A stretch of DNA of 6,422 nt from a bacterium (GTDB taxonomy: Bacteria; Patescibacteria; Dojkabacteria; SC72). This document shows, piece by piece, positions 1-5,665 of this stretch (positions are counted from its first letter, which is position 1; each line of letters begins with the position of its first letter). Position numbers and translations under genes: made by a program. The stretch lies in the NCBI GenBank assembly GCA_029553845.1, contig JAKPKF010000395.1, forward strand, positions 1 to 6,422, in the 5' to 3' direction. The notes beneath the pieces were generated by a model, which saw only the letters and a list, made by a program, of their open reading frames with translations, ran no database searches and had not been told where the DNA came from.

Positions 1-45
1 TTGTCTCGGAGATTGGCGCGGCGTTGTTTCCATAAGGGATTTGGT

Positions 46-51
46 TATACT
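46..51 (+). promoter_or_regulatory. Possible promoter (-10 TATACT) upstream of the regulator gene
   Basis: TATACT matches a bacterial -10 hexamer at five of six positions. A weak -35 candidate, TTGTTT at 24-29, lies 16 bp upstream. A transcript from here would start near 57-59 and run through the repeats into the Xre gene. The -35 match is poor, so this rests mainly on the -10 and on TATACTA recurring at 72 and 113. Confidence 0.3.
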
Positions 52-68
52 ATAAATGAAAAATCTCC

Positions 69-81
69 ATGTATACTAGAA
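69..81 (+). repeat. Direct repeat copy 1 (ATGTATACTAGAA), possible operator
   Basis: This 13-bp sequence recurs exactly at 110-122, 41 bp downstream, about four helical turns, so both copies lie on nearly the same DNA face. Each contains the 6-bp palindrome GTATAC. Position directly upstream of an Xre-type regulator suggests a binding site for that protein or a duplicated promoter element. The repeat is seen; the operator role is inference. Confidence 0.45.
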
Positions 82-109
82 TTTCCAAATTTTAAACTCT
101 TGACACCTT

Positions 110-122
110 ATGTATACTAGAA
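110..122 (+). repeat. Direct repeat copy 2 (ATGTATACTAGAA), overlapping promoter of the regulator
   Basis: This is the second exact copy of the 13-bp repeat at 69-81. It ends 2 nt before the chosen ATG of the Xre gene. A protein bound here would cover the predicted -10 and start site, the classic geometry for autorepression. Its first three bases also form an in-frame ATG, but that start would make the repeat coding, which the non-coding first copy argues against. Confidence 0.45.
113..118 (+). promoter_or_regulatory. Possible -10 hexamer giving a leaderless regulator mRNA
   Basis: TATACT ends 6 nt before the ATG at 125, so transcription would begin at or within a base or two of that ATG. 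There is no Shine-Dalgarno-like sequence upstream of the ATG, consistent with leaderless translation, which is common in Actinobacteria and known for some phage repressors. A perfect TTGACA lies at 100-105 but only 7 bp upstream, too close for a standard -35, and no good -35 sits near 90-95. Confidence 0.35.
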
Positions 123-124
123 CC

Positions 125-622
125 ATGAATATTATTACCGAACTCCGCGCTAGTGCGGGTCTTTCTCAACAAGAATTAGCTGCTTTGGCAGATATAACTA
201 GAAGATACATTATCTCATTAGAGAAAGGTATCCCTAATTCAGTGCCAATCCGTGTTCTAGAGGTCCTATCGGAGGGTACCGGAGTGACCCCCGATTCCAT
301 ATGCAAAGAATATTCAAAATCCAAAGAGATGAAAATTGAGCATTATATTGATCTTGTAAATGACGCATTACAGTTAAGCGACCGTAATGACATTATTAAG
401 ATGGACATGACAGATTTTCGTTACCATCTAGAAGATCTAACTAGTCTAAGTATGACACAGATTAAGTTCTGTGAGTATTTTGGTATTAATCCGGCGGCAC
501 TCTCTATTTACGAACGTGGGGCCTGTAGGACTATGCCAAAAGAAATTCTTGAAGTTTTTATAAAATTAGGTTTTTCTCTAGAACAGGCTGGGAGTATTAA
601 TGTCAATACCTGCGTTCAGTAA
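125..622 (+). CDS. Xre-family regulator with two helix-turn-helix domains
   Basis: This is a predicted DNA-binding regulator of 165 residues. Residues 3-60 form an Xre/Cro-type helix-turn-helix: LRASAGLSQQELA, then the recognition-helix region and SLEKG, a typical signature. Residues about 106-150 look like a second, more diverged copy (LSMTQIKFCEYFGI, then LSIYERG and a MP..I...L..GFS pattern). The family includes phage repressors and Cro proteins; the second domain is my inference from pattern. I chose the ATG at 125 over the in-frame ATG at 110 because the extra five codons lie in a 13-bp repeat also found in non-coding DNA. Neither start has a ribosome binding site. The gene overlaps the small terminase by 23 nt, so it is likely co-transcribed with packaging genes rather than standing in a separate immunity region. 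It may regulate late genes or its own promoter. Confidence 0.85.
   Translation: MNIITELRASAGLSQQELAALADITRRYIISLEKGIPNSVPIRVLEVLSEGTGVTPDSICKEYSKSKEMKIEHYIDLVNDALQLSDRNDIIKMDMTDFRYHLEDLTSLSMTQIKFCEYFGINPAALSIYERGACRTMPKEILEVFIKLGFSLEQAGSINVNTCVQ
590..594 (+). promoter_or_regulatory. Ribosome binding site for the small terminase
   Basis: GGGAG lies 5 nt upstream of the ATG at 600, inside the end of the Xre gene. It supports the overlapping start rather than a later internal start, and suggests translational coupling. Confidence 0.6.
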
Positions 623-1406
623 TAAATTAGTACCTAAGCCTAGGGAACCTAAATTAATACCGCCGCCTATTAAAACTAGTGTAGAAACTTTTGATAGAAT
701 TACAGAAGCGGCTACACTTTTTTACCAGAAATTAAATGGGAGTCGGCTGCCTAGTATTCAGGAATTAGCAGTCTATACTGGCCTGTCGGAAAAGAAAATA
801 GTAAGTGTTGTTACGTCACATCAATTTTTAGTTAGAATGAGCCAACGAGGGATAACCTGGTCAAGTAAGAAAAGAATACTAGAGGAACTGACGCCGGAGC
901 AAGTAGCAGCAATAACAGTTATTACAGACCCAACGCTAAAATTAGATCTTAGAGCAAGATTAAAGCGTGCTGGTATACCGTACTCAGTTTATAGAAACTG
1001 GTTACGTAACCCAGCATTTTCACAGGTAGTTAAATCGACAGCAGAAATGACGTTAGAAGATCACTTACCAGACTTCCACACTAAAATTGTAGAGCGTGGT
1101 TTAAGTGGCGATCTTAATGCTATTAAGTTCGCATATGAGTTGACTGGTAGACATGACCCCGCAAAACAACAAATGGTTGACCTTAACAGAATGGTCATGC
1201 TACTATTAGAAGTGATTACGAAATATATTCGTGATCCACAGGTACTGACACAGATTAATAATGATGTGGACTTAATTCTAAAAGGTAAGACACCTGCGGC
1301 TATTGACATGCTTCCAGCTAATTATGTATTGCCTGGCGAATTAAAAGAGTCTGAGGTAGAATTACCACCTATTGGCTTCTTTGAATGGGAGACAGATGAG
1401 CACTAA
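600..1406 (+). CDS. terS: Probable terminase small subunit (phBC6A51-like HTH)
   Basis: This 268-residue protein is the likely DNA-recognition subunit of the packaging motor, which binds the pac or cos region and hands DNA to the large subunit. Residues about 97-185 show the pattern of phBC6A51-type small terminases: LTPEQVAA, then a helix-turn-helix ending YRNWLRNPAF, a helical stretch, and GDLNAIKFAYELTGR. That closing motif (GD..AI...Y.LTGR) is characteristic. A second possible helix-turn-helix lies in residues about 50-80 (LPSIQELAVYTGLSEKKI). Residues 195-230 are helical and may mediate the ring oligomer. The N-terminal 25 residues are proline- and lysine-rich. It overlaps the Xre gene by 23 nt and the fibre gene by 11 nt. 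It is separated from the large terminase by 2.2 kb, which is unusual. Family assignment is from motif memory, not a search. Confidence 0.78.
   Translation: MSIPAFSNKLVPKPREPKLIPPPIKTSVETFDRITEAATLFYQKLNGSRLPSIQELAVYTGLSEKKIVSVVTSHQFLVRMSQRGITWSSKKRILEELTPEQVAAITVITDPTLKLDLRARLKRAGIPYSVYRNWLRNPAFSQVVKSTAEMTLEDHLPDFHTKIVERGLSGDLNAIKFAYELTGRHDPAKQQMVDLNRMVMLLLEVITKYIRDPQVLTQINNDVDLILKGKTPAAIDMLPANYVLPGELKESEVELPPIGFFEWETDEH
1387..1391 (+). promoter_or_regulatory. Ribosome binding site fixing the fibre-protein start
   Basis: GGGAG sits 4 nt before the ATG at 1396. It favours this start over the in-frame ATG at 1372, which would add eight residues, deepen the overlap with the small terminase and lacks such a site. 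The same GGGAG plus 4-nt arrangement precedes the ATG at 5952. Confidence 0.6.
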
Positions 1407-2214
1407 CCACGCTAGAATCGCTGCAATATTACTTGCAGGCGATGGAGGTCCGGGAGAAGGTGGGGATGACGTAGTAAATGTTACTACACAGATATCTAAT
1501 AACTTCTCACTACTTGCAGATTTATCTGGAGTGGTAAGATTTACTACTCTTGCTGGAAAACCTGTTTCTAATAACTTTGCTGGAAAGATTGCTCAAGAAA
1601 TAGATACTGGTAATCTTTTTATCTATGATGGGGCACAGTGGCAAATTTTACAAGGTACTACACACGTATGTACTAGTGGGACAAGACCATCAGGGGCTTC
1701 CTACACACTCTATAACGGTCTTAAGATTTTTGAGACTGATACTAAAATAGAAAGAGTATACAATACTACACTTTCTCGCTGGCAATGGATTAGTGGTTCT
1801 AAAGAAATGCGTAAAATTTCTTTACCGCTAAAGGCTGGTACCATTGGCTCTTATGTAACTTTTCCTATAGTAGCAGGAGGTACAGTAGTAGCACAGACTA
1901 ATGATCCAGATTCTGTTTTTAGTATTGATACAACTGCAAGTGCTGAAGGTATTAAAGTCAGAGATGCCGGTTTTTATAGAGCTTCTATATATGTTACTAG
2001 TAGTATAAATAACGCTGATGCACTATGTACAGTTTTTGTTGGAGGCTCTGCTATATTCGTATCTTATAAATTTGGTCCCTCTGGAGCTATTTTAGGCGCT
2101 TCTATCCCATTAAAAGCTGATATTAATGATGTTTTTATTCCTAAAATTTACACATATTCAGGAGCACCGACCTTTAATGGTTGGATGACTGTAGAAAAAA
2201 TAAGCGAGGTTTAA
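1396..2214 (+). CDS. Fibre-like structural protein with C1q/TNF-like C-terminal domain
   Basis: This 272-residue protein is probably a trimeric virion fibre or decoration protein. The N-terminal ~25 residues include a Gly/Asp-rich stretch (GDGGPGEGGDD) that could be an attachment arm. Residues about 60-85 (KIAQEIDTGNLFIYDG then WQIL) and 107-132 (LKIFETDT ... YN ... RWQWI) look like two copies of a small beta motif often seen in phage fibres: a G/hydrophobic strand, E-x-DT, then Y and W-Q. Residues about 140-272 alternate polar and hydrophobic strands and end in GWMTVEKI, as C1q/TNF-like jelly rolls in phage fibres commonly end. No enzymatic motif is visible. It overlaps the small terminase by 11 nt and is followed by the 50-residue gene after 2 nt. 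Whether it sits on head or tail cannot be told from sequence; receptor binding is possible. Confidence 0.65.
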   Translation: MSTNHARIAAILLAGDGGPGEGGDDVVNVTTQISNNFSLLADLSGVVRFTTLAGKPVSNNFAGKIAQEIDTGNLFIYDGAQWQILQGTTHVCTSGTRPSGASYTLYNGLKIFETDTKIERVYNTTLSRWQWISGSKEMRKISLPLKAGTIGSYVTFPIVAGGTVVAQTNDPDSVFSIDTTASAEGIKVRDAGFYRASIYVTSSINNADALCTVFVGGSAIFVSYKFGPSGAILGASIPLKADINDVFIPKIYTYSGAPTFNGWMTVEKISEV

Positions 2215-2216
2215 TA

Positions 2217-2369
2217 ATGGAAATTAATGAAGTAGATGTTCCTCGTGAGGAATTAGAAATAGTACCTGATTTACCTACAGAGGACTGGAATCCAGAAGGA
2301 TATGTTATTCCTGATTATGACGATTCAGGTGATTTTTATTGGTCCTGTCGGCGCAAAGATAGGGGATAA
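2217..2369 (+). CDS. Small acidic protein of unknown function (50 aa)
   Basis: I do not recognise this protein. Its first ~40 residues are strongly acidic (for example EINEVDVPREELEIVPDLPTE), followed by W-N-P, a VIPDYDD segment and a basic tail, CRRKDRG. There is no membrane segment or signal peptide. The ATG at 2217 has GAGG at 2206-2209 with a 7-nt spacer; an upstream in-frame TTG at 2181 would overlap the fibre gene and has no comparable site. The gene begins 2 nt after the fibre stop and ends 2 nt before the endolysin ATG, so it is certainly co-transcribed with both. It could be a lysis accessory or a small virion protein; neither is supported directly. Confidence 0.6.
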   Translation: MEINEVDVPREELEIVPDLPTEDWNPEGYVIPDYDDSGDFYWSCRRKDRG

Positions 2370-2371
2370 AA

Positions 2372-3295
2372 ATGTTTAGTCTATGGATACCCGGCGCTAC
2401 TATTGTTCCCTGTTCTTTAGATGGTGGATCAATGATGGACACCGGGGAAAAATATGCTACCATACATACATATGAATCTAAAGGTTATGGTCTAAGTGCA
2501 GTAGAAGGCGCTAGAAGATTAGTAGCCGCAGGGCATGGATGCACAGGTACTTTTAATCCAGTAACTGGTGAAATAGCCCAGATGGTCCCTGCTAATCGTG
2601 CTTCTAGAACACTAGTTAATGTATCCGGTGGAGTTCAAACTAACCGTGCTGGAAGTTTTCACGCACAGTTTGAAGTAATTGGGGATGCTGCTAGACCTTG
2701 GACACAGGATTTAACAGATGCTGGCAAAATTGGTTTAGCCAGAATTATCGAGTGGTTAGACAGTTGGGGAGTTCCTAGAGTATGGCCCGCTGGGCCACCA
2801 AATCCATTCCCAGCAGGACCTTTACAGGCTTTTGCGCCGGGACCTTCTGGTTACTATGGACACAGTCAATGGAAAGAAAATGCTAATGGACATGGTGATC
2901 CAGGTGCAATAAATACTACCGTTTTCTTTGGTGGTTCGCCAATAATTCTTCCTACTCCAGTTCCTACTCCACCAGTTCCTGTCCCGGGAGAGAGACCTCC
3001 AACACAAGGTTATCATGGTTGGGTGTGTATCTCTAAAATGAAGCGCGGTACTAGAAATTCTGAAAGTGTTAGACATTTACAGAAAGCACTAAGAGACTAT
3101 CCTGGAATTAGAACTATTGCTTTAAGTCCTTCTGGTATAGATGGTATATACGGTAGAGAGACTGAGGCTATGGTTAAACTAGTCTATGATACTTTCCATC
3201 TCTGGCAGCCGTTTTTTGGATGGAATAAAGGTAATCCTGCTGCTCCTGGTCCTAAGTTACTAGCAAAACTAGGATTAAGAGTAATCAATAAGTAA
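2372..3295 (+). CDS. Endolysin: N-acetylmuramoyl-L-alanine amidase with peptidoglycan-binding domain
   Basis: This 307-residue protein probably cuts the bond between N-acetylmuramic acid and L-alanine in peptidoglycan at lysis. Residues about 25-182 resemble an Amidase_2/PGRP fold: an early His in the strand ATIHTYES (H32), then QMVPANRASRTL and GGVQTNRAG (86-94), and a closing GHSQWKENANGHGDPGA (163-179). H32, H164 or H174, and D176 are the likely zinc ligands. Residues about 194-210 are a Pro/Val-rich linker. Residues about 222-303 resemble a peptidoglycan-binding (PGB_1) domain: S-x-x-V-x-x-LQ-x-AL followed by GIDGIYGRETE. There is no signal peptide, so export would need a holin or other aid; none is adjacent. 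The start has AGGGGA 5 nt upstream. GGVQTNRAG plus HGDPGA recalls actinobacterial amidases, the main clue to the host. A virion-associated lysin is an alternative given its fibre neighbour. Confidence 0.85.
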   Translation: MFSLWIPGATIVPCSLDGGSMMDTGEKYATIHTYESKGYGLSAVEGARRLVAAGHGCTGTFNPVTGEIAQMVPANRASRTLVNVSGGVQTNRAGSFHAQFEVIGDAARPWTQDLTDAGKIGLARIIEWLDSWGVPRVWPAGPPNPFPAGPLQAFAPGPSGYYGHSQWKENANGHGDPGAINTTVFFGGSPIILPTPVPTPPVPVPGERPPTQGYHGWVCISKMKRGTRNSESVRHLQKALRDYPGIRTIALSPSGIDGIYGRETEAMVKLVYDTFHLWQPFFGWNKGNPAAPGPKLLAKLGLRVINK

Positions 3296-3303
3296 GTCAT
3301 ATA

Positions 3304-3342
3304 GTTTAGTGGGCGTAGTCACTTAGATTACGCCCACTAAAC
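3304..3342 (+). terminator. Strong 17-bp hairpin, likely terminator or RNA-processing site
   Basis: GTTTAGTGGGCGTA (3304-3317) pairs perfectly with TACGCCCACTAAAC (3329-3342). Three more inner pairs, one of them G-U, leave a 5-nt loop ACTTA at 3321-3325. It begins 8 nt after the endolysin stop and ends 17 nt before the next ATG. There is no T-run on either side in either direction, so a classic U-tract terminator is not present; actinobacterial terminators often lack one. Transcript stabilisation or RNase III cleavage is the alternative. Confidence 0.6.
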
Positions 3343-3359
3343 GTACTAAAAGGATCAAA

Positions 3360-3623
3360 ATGGATAAGGATAAGCCTTCTTCAAAAGAAGTATCGCTATT
3401 TCATACTAACTCAGACGTAGATGGTAGTTCAAAGTCATTGCACCATACTCTTGGGTCAAATAGAGGACAGGCTTCTCCCGGTGACCATACTCATGATGGG
3501 GGAACTTCTAAATTACTTTTAGAAGGAATATCTGTTACAGGTAGTCGATCTGGCGGTGGAGCGTTATTAAGCGTTATATCTATTTTAACTTCATTGGGGG
3601 CTACAGATGCCACCACGGCGTAG
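3360..3623 (+). CDS. Small His-rich phage structural-type protein (87 aa)
   Basis: The exact role is unknown. The central segment, about residues 20-50, carries SLHHTLGSNRGQASPGDHTHDGG, written here as SLHHTLGSNRG followed by QASPGDHTHDGG. This HH...Q-x-x-PG-x-H-x-HDG pattern occurs in tail and fibre proteins of many phages of Gram-positive bacteria. The clustered histidines could bind a metal at a trimer axis, as HxH motifs do in some phage spikes and fibres; that is inference. The C-terminus (GALLSVISILTSLGATDATT) resembles the short helical ends of such proteins. AAAAGGA upstream of the ATG at 3360 is a good ribosome site. The gene follows the hairpin directly and overlaps the large terminase by 17 nt, so the two are probably translationally coupled. 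Confidence 0.65.
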   Translation: MDKDKPSSKEVSLFHTNSDVDGSSKSLHHTLGSNRGQASPGDHTHDGGTSKLLLEGISVTGSRSGGGALLSVISILTSLGATDATTA

Positions 3624-5163
3624 AACAACTGGGCTAATTCCCACTCTTGATCCTAATGATGCGTTAGAAAAATTACAGGAAGGAATTAAGGCACAAATAT
3701 CTAGACCTAATATTTATGCCTATAAGCCACATGATAAGCAATTTGCTTTTCATAAGTCAACTAAGCATATTGTTTTATATATTGGCGGTAACCGCTCTGG
3801 TAAGACAGTTGGCGGGGCTGTAGAAACTGTCTATAGGTTAACTGGTAGGCATCCATATAAAAAAGTTCCTGATTGTCCAGTTCGCGGACGCGCTGTAGCA
3901 GTCGACTTTAATTATGGTGTCGATATGATTATGATACCTCAACTAAGTCAATTTATGCCGCCAAGTTATCTTATTAATGGCAGTTGGGAAGATAGTTATG
4001 ATAAGGAGCATAGAGTTCTAACTCTTGCCAATAAATCTTTTCTTGAATTTAGATCATACGATCAGGACTTAGAGAAATTTGCCGGCACCTCTAGACATTT
4101 TACTTGGTATGATGAGGAACCACCTAAGCATATTTATAATGAGTGTCAGGCTCGTTTAATTGATACTAATGGCGATGCTTATTTAACTATGACACCTGTA
4201 GAAGGTATGTCATGGATATTTGATGATATTTATACGCCCGGTAAAAATGGGAGTAACGACATTGAGATTATTGAAATTGAAATGTCAGAGAATCCATATA
4301 TTTCTAAAGAATCTTCTAGAAGGTATTTAGCAAGTCTAGACCCAGAGGAAAGAAAAGCCCGTGAGCGCGGAGAATTCGTTGCTATGGGCGGTAAAGTATT
4401 TAAAAACTTCAGTAAAGATATACATATTATACCTCCTGTAGTTCCTCCTAAAGACTGGGAATGGTATGTATCTTTAGATCATGGATATAATAATCCTACA
4501 GCAATGTTATGGCACGCTGTAAGTAAAGATAATCGTATTATTACATTTGCTGAGCACTATAAATCTGAGATGACAGTTCCAGAGCACGCTCAAATTTTTC
4601 ATTTAAGAAATGCTGGATTTGAAAGAATACCTGACTTCGTAGTAGGCGATCCTGCTATGTCTCAGCGTAGCGGAATTACTGGTACATCTATATTTCAAGA
4701 ATATGCTGATAGAGGCATTTATATTTCTCCTGCAAATAATGATGTAGATAGCGGAATTAACCGTATGTTACAATATCTACGCGGAGATAAACCTAGATGG
4801 CAGATAACTGAAAATTGTGTATCTTTAATAGGAGAAATGCAAAAACTTAGATGGGCAACCTTTAACTCTAGAAAACTTCAGTATGAAAAAAATAGACAAG
4901 AAAAGATCCATAAAAAAGACGATCACGCTTGTGATTCAGCGCGTTATTTATTTAGTTTTATGCCAGACTTAACTCCTAGCGATATTGATCCTATATCATT
5001 AACAGATAACAATATTTTAAATGCTCCTAGAGCATTTAGATCTTGGGACGAAATAATAGCACCGGCTAATAGTGGAGCAGTTACGGTTTCTATTAATAAA
5101 CCATTAGAAGGTATAACTAATTGGCAGACAACATTAGCCGCTGAACTTTATGAAAATGAGTAG
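3607..5163 (+). CDS. terL: Terminase large subunit (ATPase and nuclease)
   Basis: This 518-residue protein is the packaging motor, which cuts concatemeric DNA and drives it into the procapsid through the portal. The N-terminal ATPase shows Walker A GGNRSGKT (60-67), Walker B FTWYDEE (165-171) with the catalytic acidic pair D169/E170, and a coupling-like motif YLTMTP (192-197). The C-terminal RNase H-like nuclease has its expected acids at D290 (SLDHG), D348 (VVGDP) and D439/D443 (KKDDHACDSARY). Length is normal for the family and the reading frame is intact, so it should be active. GGGGG at 3596-3600 lies 6 nt before the ATG at 3607, inside the end of the His-rich gene. A 56-bp gap follows it. 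The ~65 residues after the nuclease look like a short variable tail. Head-full versus cos cutting cannot be told from this sequence. Confidence 0.97.
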   Translation: MPPRRRTTGLIPTLDPNDALEKLQEGIKAQISRPNIYAYKPHDKQFAFHKSTKHIVLYIGGNRSGKTVGGAVETVYRLTGRHPYKKVPDCPVRGRAVAVDFNYGVDMIMIPQLSQFMPPSYLINGSWEDSYDKEHRVLTLANKSFLEFRSYDQDLEKFAGTSRHFTWYDEEPPKHIYNECQARLIDTNGDAYLTMTPVEGMSWIFDDIYTPGKNGSNDIEIIEIEMSENPYISKESSRRYLASLDPEERKARERGEFVAMGGKVFKNFSKDIHIIPPVVPPKDWEWYVSLDHGYNNPTAMLWHAVSKDNRIITFAEHYKSEMTVPEHAQIFHLRNAGFERIPDFVVGDPAMSQRSGITGTSIFQEYADRGIYISPANNDVDSGINRMLQYLRGDKPRWQITENCVSLIGEMQKLRWATFNSRKLQYEKNRQEKIHKKDDHACDSARYLFSFMPDLTPSDIDPISLTDNNILNAPRAFRSWDEIIAPANSGAVTVSINKPLEGITNWQTTLAAELYENE

Positions 5164-5171
5164 ACAAAGGT

Positions 5172-5180
5172 TGTTATACT
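5172..5180 (+). promoter_or_regulatory. Possible extended -10 promoter for the third gene block
   Basis: TGTTATACT fits the extended -10 pattern TGnTATAAT with one mismatch, in the only real gap of this region. No convincing -35 lies at the usual distance. TAGACA at 5161-5166 is only 8 bp away, echoing TTGACA 7 bp before TATACT at 100-118. Transcription would start near 5187-5189, just before the small hairpin at 5190-5204. Confidence 0.35.
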
Positions 5181-5189
5181 ACTTATATC

Positions 5190-5204
5190 CACGCATAGGG
5201 CGTG
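5190..5204 (+). other. Small inverted repeat in the 5' leader (CACGC/GCGTG)
   Basis: CACGC (5190-5194) can pair with GCGTG (5200-5204) across a 5-nt loop. The stem is only 5 bp and no T-run follows, so termination is unlikely. Positioned just after the predicted start and 4 nt before the AGGAG ribosome site at 5209-5213, it could protect the 5' end. It may also be chance. Confidence 0.3.
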
Positions 5205-5219
5205 TACTAGGAGACCAAA

Positions 5220-5663
5220 ATGACACAGCAGTTATTTAATCCAAATGATTCAATTACTGGTCGCGACGGCGGACCTTATCTCGACGAAGAAGAAGCGAGA
5301 GAGGCTGAAATAAGACGTGCTCGCGTAGAAGGGCGTGAACCCGATCTAGAAAAACCTCCGGCTACTGCCGGTATTCCTTTAGTAACCTCGTCTGAACTAC
5401 TTTCAACTGCTACAATAAATAATATTCCGTCTCAAGATGGTGTTGTTGGCGCTTCTGATCTTCTTATTAAAGGTGCTGTAGATGATCCTAATGTTCTTCT
5501 ACAGCCTCGTGGTGAGAGAGATGTTGAAGCACTTAGAGATGCAGACCCTATTGACGAAGGTACAGTTGATCCTACAGTAGATGGTGGAGAGTCTCTTTCT
5601 GATCTAGGTAAAGAACTAACTACAGACGAGGCTAAAACAACCACTAAAACAACCAAGGCTTAA
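5220..5663 (+). CDS. Acidic hypothetical phage protein between terminase and portal region (147 aa)
   Basis: Function unknown. The N-terminal third is the most distinctive part: TGRDGGPYLDEEEAREAEIR, then a charged helix with GREPD, then PPATAGIPLVTSSELL. This layout (DGGPYLD, charged helix, PPATAGxPLV) reminds me of small uncharacterised actinophage proteins near the packaging genes, but I cannot name a family. The middle is acidic and Asp/Pro-rich; the last ~15 residues are a Thr/Lys-rich tail (TKTTKA), probably disordered. There is no membrane segment or cysteine. AGGAG at 5209-5213 is well placed, 6 nt before the ATG. The zinc-ribbon gene follows after 2 nt. Its place between large terminase and putative portal would suit a minor capsid or assembly factor, which is inference. 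Confidence 0.7.
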   Translation: MTQQLFNPNDSITGRDGGPYLDEEEAREAEIRRARVEGREPDLEKPPATAGIPLVTSSELLSTATINNIPSQDGVVGASDLLIKGAVDDPNVLLQPRGERDVEALRDADPIDEGTVDPTVDGGESLSDLGKELTTDEAKTTTKTTKA

Positions 5664-5665
5664 TC

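Noticed and set aside
1..55. Short open frames at the left edge that could be the end of an upstream gene (stops at 33-35 and 53-55)
   Set aside because: Several frames are open by chance over so short a stretch and none has a recognisable ending; it cannot be decided from this window.
56..79. Mini-ORF ATG with seven codons before the regulator gene
   Set aside because: It is too short, has no clear ribosome site and lies across the repeat; a leader peptide role would be speculation.
1061..1309. Minus-strand open frame opposite the small terminase
   Set aside because: It has no ribosome site or recognisable domain and lies fully antisense to a well-supported gene.
2822..3076. Minus-strand open frame opposite the endolysin linker
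   Set aside because: Its composition mirrors the proline-rich linker and there is no start signal or domain.
3275..3305. Promoter-like TTAAGA ... TATAGT before the hairpin
   Set aside because: The spacing is 19 bp with a weak -35, and the start would fall inside the hairpin stem.
5432..5656. Minus-strand Ser/Val-rich open frame opposite the acidic hypothetical gene
   Set aside because: It is a low-complexity shadow of the Asp/Thr-rich coding sequence.
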